Shown piece after piece: positions 45,053 to 54,253 of a stretch of DNA of 64,000 nt (positions within the stretch are counted from its first letter, which is position 1; every line of letters starts with the position of its first letter). The translations under genes were made by a program, and so were the position numbers. This DNA is from DATFLS01 sp964413425. GTDB lineage: Bacteria > Fidelibacterota > JAANXI01. The notes beneath the pieces were generated by a model. That model had not been told where the DNA came from and did no database searches. It saw nothing but the letters and a program-made list of their open reading frames with translations. The stretch spans positions 1 to 64,000 of the forward strand of contig CAYPST010000003.1 in NCBI GenBank assembly GCA_964413425.1, in the 5' to 3' direction.

Positions 45053-46447
45053 ATGACTGATAAGAATCAATCTCCTTCCAAAGGAAAGCAAGACATGTCC
45101 CGTCGGCAGTTTTTAGGGGCATCGGCACTGGCCGCAGCCGGATTAACGGTTGCGCCTCGACACATACTCGGGGGCGCAGGATACCAGGCTCCCAGTGATA
45201 CACTGAACATCGCCTGCATCGGTGTGGGTGGCATGGGAAGAAACAATACCCGGGAACTGGCGGAATTGGGCGAAAATATCTATGCCCTCTGTGATGTGGA
45301 TTTCGATTATGCCAGCGGGGTATTCGAGCAGTATCCCCGGGCGAAGAAGTACACGGATTTCCGGAAGATGTTAGAGAATGAACCGGAAATTGATGCCGTG
45401 ATGGTGGCGACACCGGATAATACCCATGCTGCTATCGCCATTACCGCCATGAAAAGGGGGAAGCACGCATTTGTTCAGAAACCACTGACTCGCACAATTT
45501 ACGAGGCGCGTCGTTTGGCTGAGGTGGCGAAGGAAGAAGGCGTGGCCACCCAGATGGGGAATCAGGGGCATGGTATGGAAGGTACCTACCTGATACTGGA
45601 ATGGATTCGCCAGGGAGCCATAGGGGACGTCACCAAAGTAGATACCTGGACCAACCGTCCCAGAGGATACTGGCCCCAGGGAGCTGACGTCCGTCGGCCG
45701 GCAGAAATTCCGGCGGTCCCCTCCACGCTGTCCTGGGATCTCTGGATCGGGCCGTCTCCGTATAGACCCTATCATCCCGCGTATCATCCCTTTGCATGGC
45801 GCGGATGGTGGGATTTCGGTTCCGGAGCACTGGGCGATATGGGCGCGCATATCATGGATCAGCCATACTGGGCGTTAGAACTCGGTATGCCTGAAACGGT
45901 CTATGCCAGTAACACACCGTATAACGATCAGTCCTTCCCGCTGGGATCCGTAGTTCACTATCAATTCCCGGCAAGAGGGAATAAGCCGCCGGTGAAGTTC
46001 ACCTGGTACGATGGCGGATTACTGCCCCCGCGTCCCGACGATCTGGAACAGGGTCGTCAAATGGGCGCCAGCGGCGGCGGCATGATCTTCTATGGGACCG
46101 AAGGGAAACTGATGGCCAGCGTCTACGGAAACAATCCCCGGCTGATTCCGGAATCGTTCATGCGCGAAGTGGGCCCGCCGAAGAAAACCCTGGAACGCTC
46201 ACCTGGTATCCATGAGGAATGGGTGAACGAAGCCAAGGGGGGACCCAAAGCCAAGTCCAACTTCGAATATGCCGCTGCATTGACGGAAACGATGCTGCTG
46301 GGTAATGTGGCGATTCAATTCAGCGACACCAATAAACGACTGGAATGGGATGCCGAAAATATGCAGGTCGCCAATCATCCGGAAGCAAACGAGTGGTTAG
46401 CGCAGGTCCACGATTTTCGTCCTGGCTGGGATGAGTTGATCGGATAA
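45053..46447 (+). CDS. Tat-exported Gfo/Idh/MocA oxidoreductase 5 (distinct subfamily)
   Basis: A longer n-region precedes MSRRQFLGA (Arg17-Arg18). The Rossmann motif is ACIGVGGMGRNNTREL. It reads PDNTH instead of PDHWH and QKPLTRT (Lys143) instead of EKP, which marks a separate subfamily from oxidoreductases 1-4. The C-terminal part (GALGDMGAHIMDQPYWALELG) is typical of large Tat oxidoreductases in Planctomycetota and Bacteroidota. A strong intrinsic terminator follows at 46465. An AAAGGA ribosome site precedes the start. Confidence 0.88.
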   Translation: MTDKNQSPSKGKQDMSRRQFLGASALAAAGLTVAPRHILGGAGYQAPSDTLNIACIGVGGMGRNNTRELAELGENIYALCDVDFDYASGVFEQYPRAKKYTDFRKMLENEPEIDAVMVATPDNTHAAIAITAMKRGKHAFVQKPLTRTIYEARRLAEVAKEEGVATQMGNQGHGMEGTYLILEWIRQGAIGDVTKVDTWTNRPRGYWPQGADVRRPAEIPAVPSTLSWDLWIGPSPYRPYHPAYHPFAWRGWWDFGSGALGDMGAHIMDQPYWALELGMPETVYASNTPYNDQSFPLGSVVHYQFPARGNKPPVKFTWYDGGLLPPRPDDLEQGRQMGASGGGMIFYGTEGKLMASVYGNNPRLIPESFMREVGPPKKTLERSPGIHEEWVNEAKGGPKAKSNFEYAAALTETMLLGNVAIQFSDTNKRLEWDAENMQVANHPEANEWLAQVHDFRPGWDELIG

Positions 46448-46464
46448 GTGATTCTGTCAGAGAC

Positions 46465-46500
46465 ACGGGCAGGTGGGTTCCATCTTTGCCTGCCCGTTTT
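46465..46500 (+). terminator. Intrinsic terminator after oxidoreductase 5
   Basis: Perfect 9-bp arms ACGGGCAGG and CCTGCCCGT with a 15-base loop, followed by a TTTT run. It separates the oxidoreductase array from the TIM-barrel lipoprotein gene, which may be expressed separately or by read-through. Confidence 0.75.
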
Positions 46501-46561
46501 CTGCTAACCAAGTACATTCGAAATCGCTGGACTACGCGATAGCGAAAAGGAGAAGATTTCC

Positions 46562-47458
46562 ATGTTGAAAAACGGTATCGGAGTACCCGTGCTGATTCTC
46601 CTCTTCCTTACAGCGGTGATGATCGCCAGCTGTAGGAAGAAGCAGGAAGTTAGTTCGGTACCCTATAATCCGCAAACCGATGTATACAAAGGATGGCGGC
46701 TTGGCTGCCAGGCCTACTCATTCAACCGGTTTACCTTCTATGAAGCGGTGGATAAAACCGCGTCAGTGGGATTGGGATGGATTGAAGCATATCCCGGGCA
46801 GACACTGAGTCAGGAGCATCCGGACGTGCAATTCGGACCGGAGATGTCACCGGACATCCGGGCGGAAGTCAAACAGAAGCTGGCTGATGCCGGAATACAG
46901 CTGGTGAACTATGGAGTTACCCAGCTGCCCAATGACGAGGCCGAATGCCGGACAGTGTTCGATTTCGCCGAAGATATGGGTATCGAGACCATCGTCTCCG
47001 AGCCCCCGGAAGAAGCCTTCGATCTGATCGATCGATTGGCTCAGGAATACCAGATCAATGTCGCGATTCACAATCATCCGAGGCCGTCCCATTACTGGAA
47101 TCCGGAAACAGTTCTGCGGGTGGTGGAAGGCCGGAGCAAGTATCTTGGTGCCTGCGCCGATACCGGCCACTGGATGCGGTCGGGTATCAATCCGCTGGAA
47201 GCCCTGCAGATGCTGGAAGGACGTATCATCTCTCTGCACTTCAAAGATCTGAACGAATTCGGAGTCCGGGAGGCCCATGACGTGCCCTGGGGCACCGGAC
47301 AAGCAAATGTTGAAGCACTGCTCAAAGAGCTGGATCGCCAGAACTTCCGGGGCGTCTTTTCTATTGAGTACGAACATAACTGGGAAAATTCGGTCCCGGA
47401 CATCCAAAAATGTGTGGAGTATTTTAATGAAGTGGCGGGTGAATTAAGTGAGGTATAA
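46562..47458 (+). CDS. Lipoprotein sugar isomerase/epimerase (AP endonuclease 2-like TIM barrel)
   Basis: A lipoprotein signal (hydrophobic to about residue 23, then MIASC) precedes a xylose-isomerase-like TIM barrel. Family metal and substrate motifs are IVSEPPEEA, the IHNHP loop, GACADTGHW, LHFKDLNEF and the terminal EYEHNW. It should be anchored in the periplasm. Proteins of this type accompany exported Gfo/Idh oxidoreductases in Bacteroides loci where glycosides are oxidised to 3-keto forms and then cleaved (recalled knowledge), so a role acting on keto-sugar intermediates is plausible. The reaction is not determined by the sequence. Confidence 0.82.
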   Translation: MLKNGIGVPVLILLFLTAVMIASCRKKQEVSSVPYNPQTDVYKGWRLGCQAYSFNRFTFYEAVDKTASVGLGWIEAYPGQTLSQEHPDVQFGPEMSPDIRAEVKQKLADAGIQLVNYGVTQLPNDEAECRTVFDFAEDMGIETIVSEPPEEAFDLIDRLAQEYQINVAIHNHPRPSHYWNPETVLRVVEGRSKYLGACADTGHWMRSGINPLEALQMLEGRIISLHFKDLNEFGVREAHDVPWGTGQANVEALLKELDRQNFRGVFSIEYEHNWENSVPDIQKCVEYFNEVAGELSEV

Positions 47459-47464
47459 AACAAG

Positions 47465-47518
47465 ACCCAAATTGAGCGATTTATTTCCATAAATCGCTCA
47501 ATCGACAAAGAAAATGTA
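47465..47518. repeat. 54-bp inverted repeat, copy 2 (hairpin)
   Basis: This is the reverse complement of bases 1-54 without mismatch. The core 47471-47502 is a perfect hairpin with 14-bp arms and a TTCC loop, placed 7 bp after the stop of the TIM-barrel gene, where it could end transcription. Confidence 0.85.
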
Positions 47519-47572
47519 AGTTTTCACCTCACCCATTCGGTGAAAACAAACATTTTCTCAGTCGGGGTTATA

Positions 47573-47618
47573 CCTAAGTACAGCGATACTTCGCTGCACT
47601 CGTATCGCTCAACTTAGG
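47573..47618 (-). repeat. CCTAAG...CTTAGG palindromic element, short copy
   Basis: This imperfect palindrome of 46 bp corresponds to the reverse complement of 61867-61934, except that the latter carries about 22 extra bases in its centre. The matching halves are 23-24 bp each. Confidence 0.7.
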
Positions 47619-47670
47619 CAAGAATTATTTTCATGTATAGGGATGTTTGAATATTATCCCAGTAGTTAAA

Positions 47671-47700
47671 AAAAGGGGGGCTATATCGAGCCTCCCTTTT
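47671..47700. terminator. Bidirectional intrinsic terminator
   Basis: AAAAGGGGGGCT and AGCCTCCCTTTT pair (one G-T wobble) around a 6-base loop, with T-runs on both strands. It ends transcription of the TIM-barrel gene and shields the TonB locus. Confidence 0.7.
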
Positions 47701-47869
47701 CTCTGCTGATAGAGGAGTTTATTAGGAAATTGGAAAACAGTTTTTGGGCAGTAAAATCAGGAACCTTAACACAGGTTGTTCAGTAAGGAATTGGACTTTC
47801 AACTGATATCTGCAGATACTCAGCAGATAAGTGAGTAGCATTAGCGATGGGAAGACATGTATATTTCTT

Positions 47870-47942
47870 GAGTCTATTTAAGAAAACGCTTCGCCCCGAA
47901 GGGATGCCTTCGGCAAAGAGGTCCCGTGACAACGGGACAAAG
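47870..47942 (-). mobile_element. Truncated copy of the miniature inverted-repeat element
   Basis: It starts with GAGTCTATTTAAGAAAAC (the right terminus, inverted, one extra A) and follows the reverse complement of 62150-62221 closely over about 73 bp. This includes the CCGAAGGGATGCCTTCGGC hairpin. The other terminus is absent. Confidence 0.6.
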
Positions 47943-48724
47943 AAACTAGAACATATCCCTTGCCAAACCCTCGCAATACATGTTGAAGATGTGTTCTCTA
48001 TAGAATAAAAATATATGGCTATTCAGCTTACTCAGTATTTGTGGAGATCAAGAGTTCCTGGAGACGCTCTGACCGAATGACCCCCTCTGGCTCCCCCTTA
48101 GTAAGGGGGAGAACGAGGAAAATGGGGTCAGGCCCGAAGGGCCCCCTATGGGGCAGCATTGAGGTAGGTGTTCATCTCCTGAGCCAAGTTAATAGTCATA
48201 TTCATTAAAACTGAATTATCGAGGTAAATAACAGGAGTAAGTCATAATAGAACTAGTAGTTAGATTAATTAAAAAGGATTCTCTTAAGATAACTTCAGTA
48301 CAGGATCGAGAAACTCCCGGGGAGTGTTCCTATGAAGCGTTAAGGAGTGAGTCTAGCCAGAGTGCTCAGCAGGCCGGATGTATCCACAAAGCCCTGATGC
48401 GCTGATTTTGGCCCCCAGGGGCTAGATATTTCTAGCAATGAGTCCCTCTCCCCCCTTCCGCGCCGGAGGAGCAGTACTGAGTTAAGCTGATAGTAAAATA
48501 TGCATAATTAATATGATTAATCAGGAAAAAACATTGCTTTCATTAACAAACTACGTTATACTTATAGCAACATATGTATTTGACATCGCTTAGAACCTGA
48601 CCCATAGATAAGAACTGTTTACTTTTGTTGTTCATGTCGGTTTACTTTAAGCTTGGTTAGCAGAGGATAGGAAGCAGTATTTTGAGGCACTGTAATAAGG
48701 GGTTAAGAGAAAAGATATGGCGAT

Positions 48725-48760
48725 GCACACGTTTGCGAATACGTTTTCGCAAACGTGTGC
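48725..48760. promoter_or_regulatory. 36-bp near-perfect palindrome, probable LacI-family operator
   Basis: Perfect 15-bp arms (starting GCACACGTTTGCGAA) flank a 6-bp centre TACGTT. LacI-family operators are palindromes with a central CG. It lies 172 bp upstream of the TonB receptor and overlaps the -35 zone of a promoter with TATAAT at 48779-48784. The LacI-type gene at 60360 is the obvious candidate regulator. Confidence 0.6.
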
Positions 48761-48778
48761 AAATGGCATCATCGTTAA

Positions 48779-48784
48779 TATAAT
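48779..48784 (+). promoter_or_regulatory. Probable -10 element for the TonB-receptor operon
   Basis: TATAAT, followed by TTTG in the form TATAATTTG, also fits the TAnnTTTG element of Bacteroidota promoters. The operator palindrome occupies the -35 position. Confidence 0.4.
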
Positions 48785-48932
48785 TTGTTTAAGGAATCGC
48801 AGATCGTTTCTGGGCAAGGCAGCATAATTAAAAGGCGTTTCGAAGGCTCTTCACTAGGTGGCTGATATGTCTGAATTTTTATTAAAGAATTGAATCACCA
48901 TTAATATAATATAAACAGAAAGGAGAATTACC

Positions 48933-51900
48933 ATGCAGCGAACGTTACCATGGGATAGCCTGATCACAGGTATACTCGTGTGTTTGTTGATACCCTTTAC
49001 CATCTTATTTGGCCAAACTAGTGGAAAGATTGCCGGTACAGTTACGGATGCTGAAACCGGTGAGCCTCTGCCAGGAGTTAATGTTATCCTAGAAGGGACT
49101 CAGCAGGGTGCAGCCACAGACCAAGAGGGATTCTATACGATTCTGAATGTAACACCCGGTAGTTACTCAGTGACTGCATCTATGATTGGATATCAGGAAG
49201 TTACAAAGACCGGTGTTGAAGTGACTATAGACCATACCTCAACCATTGATTTTGAACTCCAAACAGCTGCCATCGCCGGAGAGGCGATTACTGTGGAAGC
49301 AGAGCGGGAAGTCGTAAAACTGGATATGTCTTCAAGCAGTGTAAGCACCACTCCGGACGAAATTGAAGGGACGCCAACTGTCACCAATGTGGGAGAGATG
49401 ATTAACCTTCAGGCAGGAATTGATGGCATGTCCGTCCGCGGAGGTAGTGCGGATGAGACTGCTTTCATGTTGGACGGATTGATGGTGGTCGATAACCGGG
49501 CCAGCGAACCACTCTCCAACCTGGTGAATTTGAGTGCGGTACAGAGTTTGGAAGTCATTAAAGGTGGATTTAATGCAGAATACGGGAATGTACGATCAGG
49601 GGTGATCACCGTTGTGACCAAGGATGGCCGACCAGAGCGATATAGTGGTTCGCTCGAATTGCGTTACAGTCCGCCCCGCTTGAAACATTCCGGTCCGTCG
49701 GTTTTCAATTGGCAAAATTATTATTTACGGCCGTATCTCGATCCCGATGTGAGGATGGATGGGACGAAAAGCGGTGCCTGGGATGAAGAGATGCGTGGGC
49801 AATATCCGGAATTCGAAGGATGGAAGGCGGTATCTGACCGAACACTGGCTGATGATTCCGATGCGAATGATCAGACACCAGAAGAAGCCATGCAATGGTT
49901 CATGTGGCAGCATCGGGCAGAAGGAAGCGCTGAACTTGGACAGAAAGAAGCCAACTATGGCAAGATTCCGGATTATTTGGCTGATGTCAGTCTTGGTGGA
50001 CCGGTTCCCTTCGCGAGTTCCTACTTGGGAGATTTGACCTTCTTTCTCTCACATAAATCGGATAACAGTGCCTTTGCTTTACCAGTGGTTCGTGATTATT
50101 ATCACGAGAACAATACCCAGTTGAAACTGACAACTCGTCCCACCGATAATCTGAGGGTAACGGCTCAGGGAATCTATGGGATAATTAATTCGGTCGCCTC
50201 TCATGTCCGGGGTGCAGCCTGGAGCATGAATGATTATCTGAGAAGCGGCGACGACTTCTATAACCCGGATACGGAAAGTCATAGCCTCTATTGGCCGGGT
50301 GGATGGAATCCCTTTGACGCCTATCGTTCTGTGGGAGGACTGAATATTGAACATACTTTAAGTTCCAGAACGTTCTATGAAGCGAATATCTCCTACACTC
50401 ACACCCAGAATGATATGGATGGGCCGCAGAAGATTCGGGATACCACTCCCATTCGCTATTTTGGCAGCGTTCCTGCGGATGAACAGCCCTATGGTTGGAT
50501 CTGGGCGACCGGGGAACCGGGAAGAAAGCGGAAAACGATTGATGGATTCGGCATTGCAGATGAAGGTGCTGAGCCGCGAGACACCTCGTATGCCAGTACA
50601 GTGAACGCCTCGTTCGATATTACCAGTCAGGTACATAGGAATCATATGGTGAAAGGTGGTATCGTATTCAATTACGATGAATTTCATGTATTTCGTGGCA
50701 GTCATCGTCCCAGAAGTTCAACAGAAGATACGAAAATCATCTGGCATCAGTATCCCATCCGCCTGGGAGCTTACATTCAGGACAAATTTGAATTCGAAGG
50801 AATGATAGCAAATATAGGAGTGCGGCTGGACTATAATGATCCCAAGACTGAATGGTATACCGTTGATCAATATTCGAAATATTTTACTGCCAAATATGAA
50901 GATCAGTTGACCACTGAAGCACCGACCGAGCCAGCGGAAGCCCATTTGCGGATCAGTCCCCGAGTGGGTATTTCTCACCCGGTCAGCGCGAACAGTAAAT
51001 TCTATTTCAATTACGGCCACTTTTATTCCATGGTTCCCGCACAGCAGATGTTTGAAATTAATTACGGCAATGTGCCCTCAGGTGTGCAGTTCATTGGGAA
51101 TCCGTCTGCTGATCCGGCTCGGACCGTCGCTTATGAACTGGGGGCGGAATACAGTCTGTTGAATCAATTTTTACTCCATGCATCCGGATATTACAAAAAT
51201 GTGACCGGTGAGGCTGCCAGTGTTGGTTATACCGATTTTACCGGGAGCGTTGATTACAACACGATTGAAAATAATGAATATTCGGATGTTAGGGGTTTCG
51301 AGTTCAAGATCGAAAAGCGATATGGCTGGATAACCGGCTGGCTGAATTATGACTACCGGGTCCGGACCCAGGGATATGTCGGTCGTCAGCACTATTTCGA
51401 AGATATCCGGCAGATGCGGACTTACGGTTTGCAGAATCCTTATCAGGAACGACCACTCGCTCGTCCGGTGGCTCGTGCGCAATTACGATTCAGATCCCCG
51501 CAGGATTTTGGCCCCAGCTATGGCGGGTTTAGGCCACTGGGCGGCTGGTCGTTATCCTTCCTGTATACCCATCAGGCAGGCCATTATGAAACCTGGGATC
51601 CCTTAACTACTTATGAGTTACAGGATAATATTCAGTGGGCCGATTACAATCGAGTGGATGCGAAAATCTCCTATGATGTTCTCGGCAGCAGCAGCCGAAG
51701 TATCAGGCTCTATCTGGATATCACCAATGTGTTCGATATCAAGAACCTGACCACCATGGCCTTTTCTGACGCGAATGATCGCCGGGCCTATCTGGAATCC
51801 TTACACTTACCAATGTACGAAGGAAAAAAATATCAGGATGCAGGATATACTGCGGGGAGTGACGAGCCGGGGGATCTCAGCAGCGAAGATAAACCCTATA

Positions 51901-51977
51901 TTAACGATCCGAACCGCCGGTTCCTCTACTATACAGATCCACGGTATGTGACATTCGGATTACGAGTGAATTTCTAG
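48933..51977 (+). CDS. TonB-dependent outer-membrane receptor with carboxypeptidase-regulatory domain
   Basis: This active importer of large ligands crosses the outer membrane. A signal peptide (about 1-29) is followed by a CarboxypepD_reg/CNA-like domain (about 33-115, GKIAGTVTDAETGEPLPGVN), a plug (about 145-235, including MSVRGGSADETAFMLDG and GNVRSGVITVVTKDG) and a beta-barrel ending in an aromatic residue (FGLRVNF). At 1014 residues it is of SusC-like size, but no SusD gene is nearby. AAAGGAG precedes the start. The secreted FN3 protein and PorV-like genes follow in one transcript. The likely substrate is a fucose-containing glycan, by context. Confidence 0.92.
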   Translation: MQRTLPWDSLITGILVCLLIPFTILFGQTSGKIAGTVTDAETGEPLPGVNVILEGTQQGAATDQEGFYTILNVTPGSYSVTASMIGYQEVTKTGVEVTIDHTSTIDFELQTAAIAGEAITVEAEREVVKLDMSSSSVSTTPDEIEGTPTVTNVGEMINLQAGIDGMSVRGGSADETAFMLDGLMVVDNRASEPLSNLVNLSAVQSLEVIKGGFNAEYGNVRSGVITVVTKDGRPERYSGSLELRYSPPRLKHSGPSVFNWQNYYLRPYLDPDVRMDGTKSGAWDEEMRGQYPEFEGWKAVSDRTLADDSDANDQTPEEAMQWFMWQHRAEGSAELGQKEANYGKIPDYLADVSLGGPVPFASSYLGDLTFFLSHKSDNSAFALPVVRDYYHENNTQLKLTTRPTDNLRVTAQGIYGIINSVASHVRGAAWSMNDYLRSGDDFYNPDTESHSLYWPGGWNPFDAYRSVGGLNIEHTLSSRTFYEANISYTHTQNDMDGPQKIRDTTPIRYFGSVPADEQPYGWIWATGEPGRKRKTIDGFGIADEGAEPRDTSYASTVNASFDITSQVHRNHMVKGGIVFNYDEFHVFRGSHRPRSSTEDTKIIWHQYPIRLGAYIQDKFEFEGMIANIGVRLDYNDPKTEWYTVDQYSKYFTAKYEDQLTTEAPTEPAEAHLRISPRVGISHPVSANSKFYFNYGHFYSMVPAQQMFEINYGNVPSGVQFIGNPSADPARTVAYELGAEYSLLNQFLLHASGYYKNVTGEAASVGYTDFTGSVDYNTIENNEYSDVRGFEFKIEKRYGWITGWLNYDYRVRTQGYVGRQHYFEDIRQMRTYGLQNPYQERPLARPVARAQLRFRSPQDFGPSYGGFRPLGGWSLSFLYTHQAGHYETWDPLTTYELQDNIQWADYNRVDAKISYDVLGSSSRSIRLYLDITNVFDIKNLTTMAFSDANDRRAYLESLHLPMYEGKKYQDAGYTAGSDEPGDLSSEDKPYINDPNRRFLYYTDPRYVTFGLRVNF

Positions 51978-52050
51978 CGGCAGATAAAAGATAAGGACTG
52001 ATAAAAAAAAAGACTGTCGGTACTGAAGTTATATACAAGGAGAAGACGAA

Positions 52051-54189
52051 ATGAATCGACATAAGCTAATAATAAGTGTTGTATTGCTGGCCACTACCGT
52101 GTTGTGGGGGGCTGCCTTGGATGCCGGCAACACAAGACAGATGCGGGTTGGAAATATTCAGGATGCGGTTGACGCTGCGTTCTCTCAAACATTCCAGCAT
52201 GATCCACACGCGTTTTACTATTTTGACGCATTTAGTCAATGGAACATAAATAGACGTGCCACCCATATCCTTGCCAGAGATTGGGTGGCTCCGGATGGTA
52301 CGGAACTGTTGGTGAAAAAAACGTCGAATGCCATGTATTCGGATGAAACAGCCATCACAATGCCAGTCCCGGATGAAAATGACATCGATATACGTAAGTA
52401 TTATCGCGACAAACCTCCGGAAATCTATGTGGATGGGATTCAGCTGCACCGGGAGTTCCCCTTGGATGGCGAGCACCTTGCGCCGGAAAAAATTCCTGGG
52501 ACAGCGGATCGGATGATTGAATCGACTATTAACACGGATATGGGATTAACTCTCACTAAAAGAGTGTTGGCATGGAGTCAGAAAAATCATGATGATTATT
52601 TGATCTATGATATTACGTTCACCAATACCGGCAATGTGGACTTGGATGACGAAATCGAACTGCCGGATCAAACTCTTAAAGATGTATATGTGGCTCGAAT
52701 GTCGGTAGACGGTTGGTACGGAACCTGGCCCAAATGGCATGGTTACTATGGTCAGTATCCCGATGATTCCTTACGTATAGGCTATTCTTATCACAACTGG
52801 GTGACCGGTGATACCTGGGGAAGTGTAGGCACCGAATACGATCGATACGGGAATCCTCACCGGGAGATTGGCTTTATTCAGGATCCGGAATGGGTTGGCG
52901 AAGCCCTCTTGCATGTCGACAAATCCACTACTGATAATACCGATAATTGGGACAATCAACCTTGGGTCACCGGCATATTCTCTGCAGAAGATCCCATTTT
53001 TAAACAGGCGCAACCGATCACTCCGGAGAGGTTGTATGGGATTATGAAGAATGGTTTTTCGCAGGATGATGGTTCACCAGAGCTTACGGGAACCAAGCCG
53101 GGACACCATAAAGTGCCCATGGAACTGATGGACATCACTTATGGCTATGAAATTGATATGCCATATGACGAACCCGGAAATACATATGTTGTGGGGCCTT
53201 ATACGGTGGGTCCAGGTGAGTCCTTCCGGATTGTGTTTGCCACAGTAATCGGTTCTATTTCTCCCCGGGTTGCCTGGGATGTTGGGAAGGATTGGCTGAA
53301 TGGAACAGCGAGCTGGGATGGTCCGGATAAACTGCCGCCGCCGGCTGAGGATATTTATGCTGACCGGCCAGAATTTACAGAGAATGATATTGCTAAGGAT
53401 CAATGGGTATCCACTGGCAAAGACTCTCTCTTTCGGAATGCGTCTGCGGCACAATGGGCAGTGCAGCACGATTACAATGTTCCTGTCCCTCCACCTGCTC
53501 CGTCGATAGAAGTACAGTCACTTCCGGATCGCATTCAAATCTCTTGGGGTGATGAATCAGAAGCAGCTTCGGATTTTGCGGGTTACCGAGTTTATCGAGC
53601 ACTCGGGAATCCTGATCCGATTGTGCGCGAAAATAGACTGATTGGCGAATGGGAAATGATTTTCGAATGCGGAGAAGGAACAGAAAATGATCTGGCGTAC
53701 ACCTATGGTGACGACGAAGCCCAACGAGGAGAAGAATACTATTACTATGTTGCGGCATTTGATAATGGAGTTGATAATGCCCCAGGCGTTTTCGGTAAAA
53801 AAGAACAGCTTGAAAGCGGTCGCTACATGAACATGACGCAACGTGCAGCGTCTCTTACAAGACCTCCGGGTGATGAGTTGAGTGATATTCGGGTGGTACC
53901 GAATCCCTTTAATGTCAATGCCAGCGCGGTGCAGTTCCAGGGTGCACCAAACAAGATCGTTTTTATGGAATTGCCGCCGGAATGTACCATTTCCGTCTAT
54001 ACTGAAAGTGGTGATCTGGTAAAGGTGTTGGAACATACCGATGGCTCTGGGGACGAACCATGGGGAGAAAACTGGCAGACATTTCAGGTATCCGAGACCG
54101 GACAGGTCGTTGTGAGCGGATTGTATATCGCACATATTGAAACTCCTGACGGCCGCAGCAAGAATGTCAAATTCGTCATTGTGCGGTGA
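52051..54189 (+). CDS. Secreted protein with FN3-like domain and sorting-type C-terminus
   Basis: I do not recognise the main domain. An N-terminal signal peptide (about 1-25) leads about 440 residues rich in Asp, Trp, Tyr and Gly. A fibronectin-III-like unit (about 475-560, SLPDRIQISWGDESEAASDFAGYRVYRAL) follows. The C-terminal 85 residues (VVPNPFN..., ISVYTESGDLVKVLEH, GLYIAHIETPDGRSKNVKFVIVR) resemble the FlgD-Ig/Por-type sorting domain of type IX secretion. The same composite is common beside TonB receptors and PorV proteins in FCB candidate phyla. It is probably a surface glycan-binding partner of the receptor (inference). Confidence 0.8.
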   Translation: MNRHKLIISVVLLATTVLWGAALDAGNTRQMRVGNIQDAVDAAFSQTFQHDPHAFYYFDAFSQWNINRRATHILARDWVAPDGTELLVKKTSNAMYSDETAITMPVPDENDIDIRKYYRDKPPEIYVDGIQLHREFPLDGEHLAPEKIPGTADRMIESTINTDMGLTLTKRVLAWSQKNHDDYLIYDITFTNTGNVDLDDEIELPDQTLKDVYVARMSVDGWYGTWPKWHGYYGQYPDDSLRIGYSYHNWVTGDTWGSVGTEYDRYGNPHREIGFIQDPEWVGEALLHVDKSTTDNTDNWDNQPWVTGIFSAEDPIFKQAQPITPERLYGIMKNGFSQDDGSPELTGTKPGHHKVPMELMDITYGYEIDMPYDEPGNTYVVGPYTVGPGESFRIVFATVIGSISPRVAWDVGKDWLNGTASWDGPDKLPPPAEDIYADRPEFTENDIAKDQWVSTGKDSLFRNASAAQWAVQHDYNVPVPPPAPSIEVQSLPDRIQISWGDESEAASDFAGYRVYRALGNPDPIVRENRLIGEWEMIFECGEGTENDLAYTYGDDEAQRGEEYYYYVAAFDNGVDNAPGVFGKKEQLESGRYMNMTQRAASLTRPPGDELSDIRVVPNPFNVNASAVQFQGAPNKIVFMELPPECTISVYTESGDLVKVLEHTDGSGDEPWGENWQTFQVSETGQVVVSGLYIAHIETPDGRSKNVKFVIVR

Positions 54190-54253
54190 TAAAAGGACAC
54201 ACTGATTCTGAGAATAGTAGACAGTATTTGAAAATATAAATTTGGAGACTATG

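Larger units (their letters stand above)
47459..48932. other. 1.47-kb non-coding region rich in repeats and hairpins
   Basis: No gene is recognised. From left to right it holds the 54-bp inverted repeat copy (47465-47518), a GTTTTCACC/GGTGAAAAC hairpin (47520-47547), the CCTAAG palindrome (47573-47618), a strong terminator (47671-47700), a degraded miniature element (47870-47942), a CTCCCCCTT/AAGGGGGAG hairpin (48091-48111), a 36-bp operator palindrome and the TonB-receptor promoter region. Stop codons are frequent in every frame. Confidence 0.7.

Noticed and set aside
47870..48500. Possible decayed gene or tRNA in the GC-rich hairpin zone
   Set aside because: Stop codons occur in every frame and no cloverleaf or anticodon stem is visible; the hairpins belong to repeats.
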